A stretch of 64,000 nt of DNA, taken from the NCBI GenBank assembly GCA_024449915.1, contig JAMZAV010000647.1, positions 239,473 to 303,472 on the forward strand, written 5' to 3'. A program made the translations under genes and the position numbers. Below, in pieces: positions 47,501 through 57,218 of this stretch. The notes below the pieces were generated by a model, which was not told where the DNA came from, searched no databases, and was given only the letters and a program-made list of their open reading frames with translations. Source of the DNA: Sweltsa coloradensis. Taxonomy: Eukaryota; Arthropoda; Insecta; Plecoptera; Chloroperlidae. Numbering within the stretch: position 1 is the first letter of the stretch; each line of letters begins with the position of its first letter.

Positions 47501-50500
47501 TTTCTTGTAGGTTTAAATCGCAATGGATCAAGCTGATTTTGTTAGCAGTTCTCAGTAAACTCGTAGGCCTACCGGATCGGATGTCTGTTTAAAATTTCAG
47601 CGCAATCTGTTCAGCGATTCGGCTGATTTTCGACGTACCCCAGACCCACACACAGACTCACAGAATGAGCGCCATTTGAGTTGAATGGAGACCGCTGCGC
47701 TCACTCGGTTTAATAAAAAATATGCTTGATGTTCCCGCAATATCAACATCAAATCAAATATCTCCATCCGTAATACATGACATTGATGGTCCACCTGCTG
47801 GTGGTGCTTACCTCACTAGAACCACCCACTTTCAATACAGCAACACCCGAGGAGAGGCGTGCCAGGCGTTCTTGTAACTTCTCCTTTTCGTATTCAGATG
47901 TTGTGCTATCAATCTGGTCACGGATTTGTTCAATACGCCGGTCAATGTCTGCCTTTTTCCCTTTACCCTGCAAAAGTAATGAAAAGCCTACAGTTATTAA
48001 AAATCACTTAAAAGAAACATAAAGCTTAGATCACTTGATAAAATTGACTAAAAATCCAGGCATTTGATTGCGTAGCAGCTTACAAGTAGTGTGCGACACT
48101 CGTGTAGGTACAGGCTGAAATACCTTGAGCATGAGCGTGTCATCTTTGGTGATGGTGACCTCTCCCATCTGCCCCAGGTCGGAAACTTGAACATCCTCTA
48201 TCTTCACCAAATTCGCTTCGTCTCCGAACACAATTCCACCGGCAGCAATGGCCATGTCGTGGAGTGTGTTATTGCGGTTATCTCCAAATCCAGGTGCTTT
48301 CACAGCGGCTACTTGTAGTCCAATTTTGAGCCTGCACAAATAAAGACAGAATTAAAAATAAATTGATAGGTATTTATTATTTATTTACTTAGCCTACATA
48401 TTAACCGTATTGATCCGAATACAGTAGTAAGTAGTACATGTACATGGTTTTTATCATCAAAAAAATACCTACAAAATCGCACTACTGTAGTATTATATTT
48501 GCGGACTAGGCATTTCCAATGCTATTTCAGCACGTTTGAATATAGGCCAACTGCACATTAAATTTTCAATGGAACAAGTTCCAACGATGTCCGAAGGATC
48601 GCATCATGCGTGTACCCAGTTAAGACTCTGTTGTTGGCTACAGCTGTCTCGTTTCCGTCCAATCGCGTCGCACGGATAGTTTGACATTCAGCGACAGTGA
48701 ATGCAAACAAAGATGGAAAAAACATCAACATGTTAAATAAAACTATTATTTTGTGTGTGATTGGGGAAAGGAGACCAGTTCTTCTCTAACGGTCGGTGAA
48801 CAAGGCCACGTTGGCCGAAACGTTTGACATTGCCTATCTGGTTTCAGTGTTTTGTATACACTATAGGCCTATTTGTTTAACTAGCAAGTTTCACGCAACT
48901 GTCCACCTCATTTAAGGTAAACTGTTGGATCTAGAGTGTTTTGCCTTAAAGCACATAGTAGGCTCAAATGCAACTTTAAGTGGCAAATTGGTAAATTAAT
49001 GCAGGGTCATTCTCCACTAATGTGAAACTGAAATTGCAAAATATTTTTTGTACCTCACTACTTCATGTTATATATCATTTTAAAGAAGAAAGTCTGGATA
49101 ATCTTAGTATTACAAAGAAACAACGTATTTTTGGCACACCAAGCAACAAAGTCATGATATGTGCACATTTTATCGGAAAATGGGTGCGGACGGGACAAGC
49201 TTTCAGATTATGATTTTGATAACAGTGAGTGTATTTTTTTGATGATTTCTTTCAATTATTATTGTGTGTGTGTGTATATACTTAAAACACAAAAATTTTG
49301 AAAAAGTATTACATTCCCATGAAAATATATTTTTTTTTAAATAATTTGCTAAGTTCGAGAACCAGATTACCAGCTAATCTTTTGTAAAACTCCATCAAAA
49401 CTAAAGCTAGACTTCTGATTTTTTGTATTCTCTTTATTTACATATTAGTAATGAAGTACACAAAGTTTAAACAAATTTCGTTGGTAAATTATTTTTTTAT
49501 GGAATTTATCAATTGTGTCCCGTCCGCATCTAGGCTTGAACGAGTGCTGACGGAATAAATGTTCGGACTTAGATTTTGATACAAGAATGTAGGGATGCAT
49601 GATTTTAATGTTAGGGTAAACCATTCTTAAAAACAAATATCAAGTTGAAAAAAATTGAAATCCCAAGAAAAATCTTTTTTGTAAGAAATGTGCTTTGACT
49701 GCAACAAATTACCAGCGAGATTTGGATTAAACACCATGTTACTTAATGTAGGCCTACTAGGCTACTATATATATTGTAGGTACTGGCCAGGCCAGATGGA
49801 ATTTAAATTAGTTCAGTGGCCATGGCTTTAAAGAAGAAGAAAAAGACCCAAACCTGCTGGATAGGTCCTAGGCCTATTTTTGCAATGTTTAAAAAAGGTC
49901 AACCAATCGGTCCTTTCTCAATCCAATGCTCAAATAACTCTCCATGTTCTGGTCCCCAGACCAAAAATCAGCATCAGCTTCTTCAATCACAATGAGATGA
50001 AGAATCAGATGGGAAGACGTTGGGGTAGACACCCCCCACATAGGGTATACGGGGAACTTTCTGAAGGAACCTGGATTGCCGTAGGCCTACTTTACGACGA
50101 CCAATGGTGGCCAAGCCAAGTCATTGAAATTGTGGGAGATAGCATTATGGTTAAATACATGTTCAAGCCAGCGTCAATGACAAAAAATTAATTTATTGCA
50201 ATGGACAACCCACAATTTGAAAAGATTAAGAATACAGCATATCTCGCTACACTGCCAGGAGATCCTCCACTGATTGATCGTCAAGCACGATACTTTGGCT
50301 ACAGCAAAGAGATTGTATCAAAAATACAGTGGGTTATCAATAAAATGAGAAGTTATAGTACAGAATTTGGTTTTGGACCATATTTATTAATTAAGTAAAT
50401 ACAGTAAGATCTCTCTTATCCGAGTTGGATGAGACCGGGGGCACCTCGGATTTGCGAAAAACTCGGATGGCGCGTTTCATTTGTTTATTTGCTCTCGTAG

Positions 50501-53500
50501 CATAGCCTGATGTGGTAAAATGATATATGATGACACATGTAATGGATGAAGGAACATAAAATACACACGATACACTTCATGGAGGGTATACTAAATGATT
50601 TAATAGCTTGTAAATCAAGCTCACAAACACACGTAAACAATTAGGCCTACATGTCGTAATAAAAACGTAAGTCTAGGCCTAAACTCGACGCAGTAGGCCT
50701 AGGCTAGGCCTACAATGCAAACATAGGCCTAGCCTAGGCCTAGCCTAGCTCTCTTTCTCATGTGGGAAAACCTCTCACTACTATATCCCGCGCTGAAGCT
50801 CTCGTCGCAAGATAAGCCTGGGAAAGAAAGAACATAAGCCCAGGAATAACAATCCTATGCGTCGTGATAACGAATTTCGTGAATCGGTTGAAAGATGATT
50901 GCATTGCGAATTCTTCTTCTTCACCCAACCATCTTTGTCAGTCAGCTGTGAGTGTGAGTTGGTTGGATCGTACGCGCATCTCGTACTGCGCACACGGCAG
51001 TGTCCAAGATTTATTGCTGCATCTTTCTCTCTTGCACTCACTCGTGGCATGGGCGCGACTCGCCGAGACGGACGGAAGCACGTGGTAGCTTACAACGCGC
51101 TCTGTCGTCAACTCCAGTTACTCTTTAGACAGCGGGCACGCTCCGCGGGAAAGACCGCAACCACGTAGCGCGTAATTTAAACTGGTGAATTATCTTAAAA
51201 TCGTCTCCGGGTAATTTCTGGAACCGGGTACCCGATGTCATCCTTACTCGTAAGGCATGCCTACAAATGTATGCGAGTACATTTAAAAAAGTGCGGCGCG
51301 GCGTCTGTAATTATTTTTATGTTTTATTTACGTATTTAAAACTTTAATTTTTTTAATTTTTTTTAATTTTTTTTTTTTTGGGCGGCTCGGTTAACACGGA
51401 ACATCGGATAAGAGGAGATCGGATAAGAGGGATCTTACTGTAATTAACACCTACATTTAGTATAGAGATAAAAACTGTCCCGTCCGCATCTCACAACAAA
51501 ATTTGATTAATTCCATATAGGTCTTAAACTTATTGATTTAATTTCCAATCTTCAGTATGTTGTTTGTGAAGAGTTATATTTAGCAAATATCCAAACAGAC
51601 TAAAAAAAAGTTTAAACATTTCAGAGAATTTTGATCTGGAATAATGTTGATTTAAAAACATGAACTTTGTGCGTCCCGTCCGCATCCCATGCAAATCATT
51701 TTTTTAAACCCATCAATGTTTTTTTCTCCTAATTATCATCCTAATTTTCAGCTTTAGGGGTGTCTGAACATTAGAAAAAGTATATTGACACTTATGTTTA
51801 GGATATTTGTCACACTTTAATGAATATTATAAGTTTCTAAATGTCCCGTCCGCAACCTGCCAGTTAGTGGAGAATGACCCTGCAGATTTTGCACAAAAAC
51901 TACTAACAAAAACAACTCACCGATTAACTACAAGAGCGCTAAGAGCCTCACCGTCCACATCCTCTGCGATGATGATGAGGGGTTTACGCTGAGCATTAGC
52001 TAGCTCTAGGGCTGGAAGTATTGACTGAATTGATGAAATCTTCTTTTCACTGAATAGGACCAATGCATCTGTAAACTCAGCTTTGGCACCTGTAATAGAA
52101 ATAATCATGGCAACTTGAAGAAATGTTGTCTAAAAACCTACCATGCCCTGGGCCTATATCACTATTAAAATATAATAGAAAATGTAGGCCTAGGTAGCCC
52201 TACTAGTTTTCAAGTTTGACATGAATTATTAATACCTAACCTAATACCTGACTAGGCCTATGCTTAATTAATTATTTAAGTTTAAAAGATATAATATTTC
52301 ATGAAATTACCTTTAGCACTGTTTATGAAGTATGGTGAAATAAAGCCCCGGTCAAATTTCATGCCCTCGATAATTTCCAGTTCATCGACCAACGTTTTGC
52401 CATCTTTCACTGTGATGACTCCATCCTTGCCAACGCGTTTCATTGCATCAGAGATAAGTGCTCCAATCGTTTTATCCCCATTGGCAGAGATGGTAGCTAC
52501 CTGGGCGATCTCCTCTGGTGTTGTTACAGGACGAGATTGAGCCTTTAAACTCTCTTTGATACACTCAACAGCCATCATGACACCTGAACAAAACGAACAA
52601 ACATAAGAGGTTAAAAAACAGTAAATTTGTAGTAAAGTTGGTTTCAGCTAAGAATGCCACTGCCGATGGATCGCAGCAGCAGCACTGTCGTCTTCCGGGT
52701 ACCTTTGCACTGTAGCCAGTGGTTAGGAAACTATCACATGACAGATATCTAAAAAGTAAAAACTATCGATAGTCAGCATTAAAACTGCTTCCGAAAATGG
52801 AAACCACTTAGCCTAAGCTTATAAGTAAAGACTTAGATGAACTGGAAGATTAAAACAGTTGTGCAAAAATTGTGACACGTTACGGAAATAAATGATCACC
52901 AAACACTTAAAAATCAACTTTTCAAACTGACTTATTAGCAGGGGTCCAGGAAAGATATTTTTTTAATTGAAAAATTATGCTCAATGAAATGAAAATTGTA
53001 CTTTATTTTGCTTTTGCTTTTTCTTTTTCTTTTTAATAACGTCACCAAATACGCATTTACTGTGCATTTAAAATTGCCAAGTGAAAAATCGATTCTGGCA
53101 CGATCGATATATTGGAACGAAATTCATGGAGGCGTGGTTAGTTAGACCGATGGCAAACGATGTGCAAAGATTCGACTTGGTTGATCGATTTTGGCTCGAT
53201 AGTTGATAAGTCAAAATCATTTAGTTTTCCATCCCGTAGGTAGAGACACTACTCACACTGTCAAAATAGTCGTATTAGTGGGAAAATGTCACTCAATGAA
53301 TGGCCGGCATGTTTTTCCGCTACCAATATTCAATACCAATAAATGGTTATTTTTTCTGATTGAATGATAAAAATGATAAATAGCATTTTATTTCATGTTT
53401 TCATGCAAAAATGGAAAATTTCGCCTTTTGATGCGTTTTCAAATTGCATTTTTTTTATAGGCCATGAAATCTTATGAAAAATATGATTCAGGTATTTTTA

Positions 53501-56500
53501 AGACATTTAATTTTTTCACCTTTTGCAAAATCCCTGGATCCCTACTTATTAGCCATTACTTCAGATTTATTTTTATTCCTAGATAGTAGAAAATTATTAT
53601 ATGCCATAGAATAATAGATTTTGATTATGAAATATCATAATACATAAGTAATGTTGACATGCGTAGGCCTACAATTCTATTTCCGCTCCTGGACCCTTAT
53701 TCTTTAACCTTTTCTAGAGTACGGCCGTAATATTACGTCCGCGCACTTTGCTAACAATTTTTTTTTTAATTTTGAAATTTTCCCCAAAAAATTTTTTTTT
53801 TTTTTTTTTTACTTGAATATCGAACTCTCCATCAATGAAGTCATCTTCAGAACTTAAATGTACATTCCTAGTTTTATAGGCCAAGTTAAATAATCTGCAA
53901 AAAAATGTTTAAAAAACCCACTCCTGAAAAGGTTAACTATGTAGCAGTGTTGTCTTTTCGTAGCGCTGTGAAAAGTGAACGTTTCACACGAAACGACAAT
54001 ACGTATGTTAAAACAGCGATTCTATACCGATAATGAGAACTAATGGTTTCGTAAACACAGGGATTAGGAGAAACTTCAAAAAGACTGAGCAATCGTAACT
54101 TCTAACTTCAACCTATTAAAACCTCATTAAACAATAACTAACACTTGCAGATTCAGTAGCGGTGGTTTTAGCCCGTTGGGAAAACACCGTGGTTCTGTGT
54201 GAATTTTTAGCATGCTGTAAAAAGTACGTCAAGCATAACCTCTTTTAATTTGAAAACTAGGAAATAAGTAGTAGCCTATGTAAACCTAAATTATTCAAAA
54301 TAATTTGTACTTAGTAATTATATAATGTTATTCCGGTATCAAACATAACACTATCACTTCAAATACAATTTGCGGGCTAGTGTTAAAAGTTCCCCCAAAT
54401 ATTTTTGTCGGGGACAACTGGTCGGTTGAAACAAAAGTCAAAATGCCAACTCGCAAAATGGTGATATAAAAAACCGAAAGTGAAATTCTCGTTTTGTTTC
54501 AACCGACAAGTTTTCACAGCGAGTTATAGAACAAGGGTCCTGGTGATTATCTAAAATGAGAAGCACTCTAGCAAAAAATACAAAATTTCAAATTTGTGTA
54601 TTCTATGGTCCATGGCTAGAGTAGAGAGCCTCTAAATATTCAACATAAATTAGGTAGGCCCTACTCTTCTCTAAAAGTAAGACTTGGAGCACATTTAATA
54701 TTTAGAATTAAGAAGTTTTTAAGTATAAACCTGAAAACACCATTCGTCAAGGGCACCTTATAGTGATGACATCGGTTCCTCCACGCCGGAACGGTTTTTT
54801 TAAAAGGTCAATTTTTGTACAATGTATCTGCCTTACGTGGGTGATTTTTTGGAAGCACTCGACTGTACGGCCAGGAGTGAGCTGGCTTCGGCGCCCGCGC
54901 TTTGTTACGTACGACTGCCGACAGTCAAGTGTCATGTTCATGTAGCAGCTTCGCGCGTCAAGGTTGTTCGAGTGCTTGATGATCAGCTAGTGAGGATTGA
55001 TAAGACTATGTCATCATGGGCTCCATGGAAATAAACCACACAAGAAACGGTGCGTAGAATTACCATTTTTGCGGGAAAACGTGTCCATGAAATTCACTGT
55101 TGTATCTAGTAGAACTTGAAAACATGGAACCGGTTTGAAACTGGTTTCCGAGTACCCGATGTCATCACTAGTACCTACCTTACAGTTTGCAAAATATGTT
55201 CCAGATTTGATGATCACTTGCTAAATAGGATAGGACTTAGCCCACCAATAGTAATTTGTTATATCTCCAGCCAAGCCAATTGGAAGAGCGGAATACAATG
55301 GCAGAACTAGGCGCCCACAGGGCCCGCAACTGCGGGCGGGCCCAGGCCCGTTTAGGGGCCCCGTTATAAAAAAGCTTGGTATAAAAAAAACGTACCTATT
55401 TCACTGTTTGGAAAATATTGTACCGTATTGGACCGAAATATAGCGCGATGTTTTTTTCCGAAAATTCGATCTCAAAAACAGCACTCGCGTTATTACCGCG
55501 CCCTTGCATTTGAAATAGCGCCTGAACATAGGCACCCGCAATACAAAATCCCGCGCATCGGCTTTCTGCGCAATTCGCCCGCCTACCCACTCCCCCCCAG
55601 CCGATCACGTGGGAGAGGCGGGCGGGTGACGTACTCACGGGCTACACGGAAAAGAACCGCGGCAATATCGCCGCGTATCACGGTTCGTGGTTCCGCGGAA
55701 AATGACCACCAAAATAACTGTGCGTACAATTAAAAAGTTTTTTTTTTGGGAATCGATCCAGAATCGGTTCTAGGTCACAATGATCGATTTGTAATCCCTA
55801 AATCAGACTGGTGAACTGTGGTTGGCCCATGTGAGCTTGTACTTGGCCCTACCCTGTTAAAAAACATAGGACTAGGCCCTAAAACTTTTCAAAATATTTT
55901 GTTGTAAGAGTGAAACTTAAGCTATTTGTTCATTGCATTGTAAATAAAACATGTTTCTTGTAGGCCCTACGGTACATTTTAATTTTCTTTGATTTTTTTC
56001 TTTTTTCTTGAAATGATGCCAAAAAATTGGAGGTCGTGTTATATTCGAGATCGTGCTATATTCGGTCCAATACGGTATTTGTTTTCGTTGCTAAAATGAC
56101 CCTTTTGCGAACCAAGCGATTTGAAGGTGAAATCTAGCAGATATTTAGGAACTTTAGCGTCCATAACACAACAACACACAAAAACTACATTATTTGGTAT
56201 TGCATTCAGCCCACAACTTTTTTCTAAAACGCACCAAACGCACTCTAAAAACCTGATTTTCAAAATTTTCGCCTGCGGCGTTATTGTTGGGGGGCTTTCC
56301 CCCCCACCCCCCCCCCCCACTTGGTCCTTATATAATACCCCATGGGTATTACATAGCCTCTCCGGAATGAAAAACCTGAACACAACACTGAGTCTATGTA
56401 TGTGTGTATCTGTAGGGGGGGCCTCCATAGAAATTTTGCGGGTAGGCCCAAGATACTAGAACAAAGGTCGAGACAAAATACGTACTTAGCGGTCTGTAAT

Positions 56501-57218
56501 AATACAAGGCCCAAGTGGTAAAAATTTGATAGATCTGTGTGAATCGAACCTTTAATAACGTAGACATAAGTTTAGTACTAGTAGTACTAGACCCAACTAC
56601 TACATGGTCAGTCAACAAGCTAGGCCTACATACCTCTACGTATTTCAATTGGATTCGCTCCCTTGCTGATTTTCTCAAATCCTTCCTTGGCAATAGAGCG
56701 TGCTAAAACAGTGGCTGTAGTTGTCCCATCACCGGCTTCTTCGTTAGTGTTGTTGGCTACATCTTGTACTAGCTTGGCACCAATATTTTGGAACCTATCT
56801 TTTAATTCCACACCCTTTGCCACAGTTACTCCATCTTTAGTTATTTTGGGACTACCCCAAGATTGTTCCAAAATAACATTACGACCCTAAAACAAAAAAC
56901 ATAGGCCCCAAATATTATACGATAGGTAGGTATAGAGAAAAATGGAAGACTAGCTAGACAATTCACATCAGGTAAGTCATGTCTGATCCTTGGGCCAATA
57001 AAGTTAAATAAAGTTAGTTAGGCCTACCCAGGCTTACGATCCAAGGTCCTACATACCTTAGGTCCCATTGTTACTGCAACTGCATCTGCCAAAATATCCA
57101 CTCCTTGCAACATGAGAGCACGAACTTCTGGTCCAAATCGAACATCTTTGGCAAAAGATCGTTTTTGGCACATTTGGCGCAAGGCTGTTGAACGCAGAAC
57201 TCGTGGAAGGCGATGCAT
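32422..57218 (-). CDS. HSPD1: Mitochondrial 60-kDa chaperonin HSP60, complete, nine coding exons
   Basis: Joining 57218-57057, 56886-56634, 52583-52311, 52089-51921, 48331-48124, 47967-47812, 33263-33114, 32998-32813 and 32580-32422 gives 1716 nt, 571 residues plus TAG, close to the 573 of human HSP60. All eight introns are GT-AG with matching phases and no stop occurs. The N-terminus ([20 protein letters not shown]) is basic and Ser/Thr/Arg-rich, as expected of a matrix presequence, with mature protein from about FAKDVRFG. Group I chaperonin signatures are present: [25 protein letters not shown] (ATP binding), [52 protein letters not shown] and [10 protein letters not shown], then a GGM-repeat tail. 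It folds imported matrix proteins with HSP10. Mobile elements fill several introns, but the coding exons are intact. Confidence 0.97.
32813..32998 (-). CDS. HSPD1: HSPD1 coding exon 8
   Basis: Acceptor TTGTTCTAG, donor ACCAAG|GTGAGT. Encodes [20 protein letters not shown] through [20 protein letters not shown]. Phase 0 at both ends. Confidence 0.95.
33114..33263 (-). CDS. HSPD1: HSPD1 coding exon 7
   Basis: Acceptor TTCCACAG, donor GACCAG|GTAATG. Encodes [20 protein letters not shown], then [16 protein letters not shown]. The Asp of RVNDAL corresponds to the GroEL hydrolysis residue D398 by family alignment. Phase 0 at both ends. Confidence 0.95.
33614..33735 (-). ncRNA. Putative intronic box C/D snoRNA, copy 1
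   Basis: Sense to HSP60, in its sixth intron. The minus strand has a terminal stem GAGG (33734-33731), box C ATGATGA (33729-33723), box D CTGA (33621-33618) and the closing CCTC (33617-33614). Inside, a D'-like CTGT is followed about nine bases later by a C'-like TTGATGC. Copy 2 at 41440-41562 differs at only two bases and similarity stops at the terminal stem, as expected for a processed RNA unit. The sequence just upstream of D' or D would be the guide. I could not match a target with confidence. At about 122 nt it is long for the class. Confidence 0.55.
33740..35139. repeat. Dispersed repeats in the HSP60 intron
   Basis: 34085-34235 and 34264-34480 match 16615-17045 in order. The inset CTAGGGAAACGCCAAAG with AACG...CGTT (34264) resembles the 3' end of a third Helentron-like family, also at 45421. 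34865-35000 (CCAAGTTTTGAAAAATGCG) is inverted near 39985-40015. No gene is recognised. Confidence 0.45.
35140..38866 (+). mobile_element. Non-LTR retrotransposon with endonuclease and RT, inactivated, antisense in the HSP60 intron
   Basis: Plus-strand frames in order: an acidic, low-complexity ORF1-like region (35175-35592); an AP-type endonuclease ([32 protein letters not shown]; 35640-36100); RT ([63 protein letters not shown] at about 37700); and a C-terminal LINE region ([19 protein letters not shown]; 38026-38454). Stops or frameshifts near 36095, 36480, 37071, 37631 and 37987 kill it. The 3' end is an A-rich tail with ATGAA repeats near 38840-38866. The 5' limit is uncertain. Confidence 0.88.
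38910..39653 (+). mobile_element. Helentron-like element, family 1 copy e
   Basis: Starts TTGGATGAGCGTAGCGAGCG at 38910 and ends with TACGCTCATCCAAC, an AACG...GCGTT hairpin and CTAG at 39650-39653. Complete, with three internal modules. Confidence 0.78.
39654..40111. other. Intronic DNA with a diverged repeat
   Basis: Contains AAACGTACGTTTCGAAACGTG dyads (about 39890-39955) and a block inverted relative to 34880-35000. No gene is visible. Confidence 0.35.
40112..40766. mobile_element. MITE, inverted copy of 17525-18148
   Basis: CTTAAAGGGGTATT at 40112 and AGCCCCTTTAAA near 40755-40766 mark the ends. The body is the reverse complement of the copy at 17525-18148, with scattered differences. 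Confidence 0.7.
41440..41562 (-). ncRNA. Putative intronic box C/D snoRNA, copy 2
   Basis: In the same intron and orientation as copy 1, 7.8 kb upstream on the transcript. Stem CGAGG (41562-41558), box C ATGATGA (41556-41550), box D CTGA (41448-41445), closing CCTCG (41444-41440). The stem is five perfect pairs, one more than in copy 1. D' is a canonical CTGA here (CTGT in copy 1), followed by C'-like TTGATGC. This copy therefore looks the better formed of the two. Confidence 0.55.
41680..42093. repeat. 414-bp foldback (arms about 125 bp) in the HSP60 intron
   Basis: The left arm 41680-41807 (CCCACACATAACAAAAACTT, GCCAAGCTCATCTACTTTTC) is inverted almost perfectly at 41965-42093. The loop carries a second, shorter dyad (AAAATAGAATTTGCAA and its inverse). 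No coding sequence. Confidence 0.85.
42182..43505. mobile_element. hAT-type element, 1,324 bp, perfect 8-bp target duplication
   Basis: Ends TAGGGACCCTTGATTTTCGC and, inverted, TAGGGACCCTAATTC. GGTATTAC occurs on both sides (42174-42181 and 43506-43513). There is no transposase ORF. It contains TAGGCCTA-rich sequence at 42885-43290. Confidence 0.85.
43650..45103 (+). mobile_element. Helentron-like element, family 1 copy f (5' truncated, interrupted by a hAT)
   Basis: Starts within the GCCACATTTTTTAGCGCAATC module near 43670, and is interrupted at 43760-44570. It resumes in the ATCCGATTGTAACGA module and ends with ACGCTCATCCAACAACGCGC and the GCGTTTGCGTAGCTTCCT end at about 45102. Confidence 0.65.
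43768..44562 (-). mobile_element. hAT element with BED zinc-finger remnant, 795 bp
   Basis: Ends TAGGGATGGGCAAA and CTCATCCCTA are flanked by the perfect 8-bp duplication ATGAATCC (43760-43767 and 44563-44570). A minus-strand frame at about 44190-44075 encodes [20 protein letters not shown], followed by [11 protein letters not shown]. This is the C-x2-C...H pattern of a BED finger as found at the N-terminus of hAT transposases. The catalytic domain is missing, so it is an internally deleted copy. ACGTGTACACG dyads near both ends may be binding sites. Confidence 0.85.
45421..45560 (-). repeat. Fragment of a third Helentron-like family
   Basis: ACTAGGGAAATGCCAAAGTA and GTGAGTGAGCCATTGTGTTG match 34264-34330. 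On the minus strand the end is TTGGCATTTCCCTAG, the same CTAG finish as families 1 and 2. Confidence 0.4.
45596..46585 (+). mobile_element. Helentron-like element, family 1 copy g
   Basis: TTGGATGAGCATAGCGAGCG at 45596. ACGCTCATCCAACAACGCGC, then GCGTTTGCGAAGCTTCCTAG end at 46585. It has three copies of the GATGAAATTTT...AACTGCCACG module and two of the CTTTATCCGATTG module. Confidence 0.78.
46604..47222 (-). mobile_element. Helentron-like element, family 1 copy h
   Basis: Minus 5' end TTGGATGAGCGTAGCGAGCG at 47222 and 3' CTAG at 46607-46604. It lies tail to tail with copy g, 18 bp apart. Confidence 0.78.
47223..47811. other. Start of the HSP60 sixth intron
   Basis: No gene. A block GTAGGTTTAAATCGCAATGG (47508) recurs at 34768, so part of this is repeat-derived. 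Confidence 0.4.
47812..47967 (-). CDS. HSPD1: HSPD1 coding exon 6 (intermediate domain)
   Basis: Acceptor TTTGCAG, donor GTGAG|GTAAGC. Encodes [20 protein letters not shown] and [19 protein letters not shown]. Phase 0 at both ends. The following intron is 14.5 kb and carries the snoRNA pair and many elements. Confidence 0.95.
48124..48331 (-). CDS. HSPD1: HSPD1 coding exon 5 (apical domain)
   Basis: Acceptor TTGTGCAG, donor CTCAAG|GTATTT. Encodes [19 protein letters not shown] to [11 protein letters not shown]. Enters phase 2, leaves phase 0. Confidence 0.95.
48332..48999. other. HSP60 intron with Penelope-type terminal motif
   Basis: At 48794-48830 the plus strand reads GGTGAACAAGGCCACGTTGG followed by CCGAAACG. 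This is a GGCCA/TGGCC stem closed by GAAACG, as in the degenerate hammerhead-like motifs at Penelope-like and related element ends. Otherwise non-coding. Confidence 0.35.
49000..51884 (+). mobile_element. 2.9-kb inverted-repeat DNA transposon with five iterons (decayed, interrupted)
   Basis: Perfect 21-bp terminal inverted repeats are at 49000-49020 (starts TGCAGGGTCATTCTCC) and 51864-51884. The 13-mer TGTCCCGTCCGCA occurs at 49516, 51476 and 51842, with one mismatch at 51672, and inverted at 49185-49197. These are probable transposase-binding sites. Plus-strand frames at about 49995-50191 and 50201-50398 encode [20 protein letters not shown] and [16 protein letters not shown]. The first resembles the small W.VG.YD..W..G.V.E domain at the C-terminus of several invertebrate transposon proteins. 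The superfamily is not identified. It lies in HSP60 intron 4. Confidence 0.8.
50402..51440. mobile_element. Nested pogo/Tigger-like element, 1,039 bp
   Basis: Ends CAGTAAGATCTCTCTTATCC and, inverted, CAGTAAGATCCCTCTTATCC are flanked by TA on both sides (50400-50401, 51441-51442), as for Tc1/mariner-pogo elements. A second CGGATAAGAGG lies just inside the right end. No transposase is present. It interrupts the coding remnant of the host transposon after GPYLLIK. Confidence 0.85.
51921..52089 (-). CDS. HSPD1: HSPD1 coding exon 4 (apical domain)
   Basis: Acceptor TATTACAG, donor AATCG|GTGAGT. Encodes [20 protein letters not shown] through [15 protein letters not shown]. Enters phase 1, leaves phase 2. 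Confidence 0.95.
52311..52583 (-). CDS. HSPD1: HSPD1 coding exon 3
   Basis: Acceptor TGTTCAG, donor AAAG|GTAATT. Encodes [20 protein letters not shown], then [15 protein letters not shown] and [19 protein letters not shown]. Phases 1 and 1 agree with its neighbours. Confidence 0.95.
52939..53544. mobile_element. hAT-type MITE, 606 bp, perfect 8-bp target duplication
   Basis: Ends CAGGGGTCCAGGAAAGA and, inverted, TAGGGATCCAGGGATTTTG. CTTATTAG occurs at 52931-52938 and 53545-53552. No ORF. In HSP60 intron 2. Confidence 0.82.
53704..53936. mobile_element. Small MITE
   Basis: TTTAACCTTTTCTAGAGTA at 53703 is roughly inverted as CTCCTGAAAAGGTTAA near 53922-53936. Poly-T and poly-A tracts lie inside. 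Confidence 0.5.
53937..54761. other. HSP60 intron 2 sequence with a short inverted repeat
   Basis: GGTCGGTTGAAACAAAA at 54420 is inverted as TTTTGTTTCAACCGAC at about 54495, a 95-bp foldback. No gene is seen. Confidence 0.45.
54762..55171. mobile_element. MITE with inverted ends TAGTGATGACATCGG
   Basis: TAGTGATGACATCGG at about 54762 is perfectly inverted at about 55157-55171. The short block TACCCGATGTCATC also occurs at 51229 inside the pogo-like element. No transposase. Confidence 0.55.
55421..56077. mobile_element. Inverted-repeat element with ends TACCGTATTGGACCGAA
   Basis: The left end TACCGTATTGGACCGAAATA at 55421 is inverted at 56055-56077 and the homology extends inward (GCGCGAT/ATCGTGC). 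Flanking TA fits a Tc1/mariner-pogo type. The G/C-rich stretch before it (55310-55370, GGGCCC words) looks like the end of a separate element. Confidence 0.65.
56078..56633. other. HSP60 intron 2, part nearest exon 2
   Basis: Contains a C/G homopolymer dyad near 56290-56320 (GGGGGGCTTTCCCCCC). No gene is seen. Confidence 0.4.
56634..56886 (-). CDS. HSPD1: HSPD1 coding exon 2 (ATP-binding GDGTTT)
   Basis: Acceptor TTTTAG at 56888-56887, donor AGAG|GTATGT at 56633. Encodes [19 protein letters not shown] through the nucleotide-binding [14 protein letters not shown] to IEIRR. Enters phase 0, leaves phase 1. Confidence 0.95.
57057..57218 (-). CDS. HSPD1: HSPD1 coding exon 1 (presequence, first ATP-domain segment)
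   Basis: Starts at ATG 57218 and ends AAG|GTATGT (phase 0) after MGPK. The bases just upstream read AAATTTTATAG|ATG, an acceptor-like end, so a separate non-coding 5' exon may exist, as in vertebrates. Confidence 0.93.

Noticed and set aside
52301..52540. Plus-strand open frames over HSP60 exons (also 56663-56890, 47777-48022, 32814-33002)
   Set aside because: These are antisense shadows of the conserved HSP60 exons.
56039..56514. Overlapping open frames near 56.3 kb
   Set aside because: They run through C/G homopolymers and intron sequence with no domain match.
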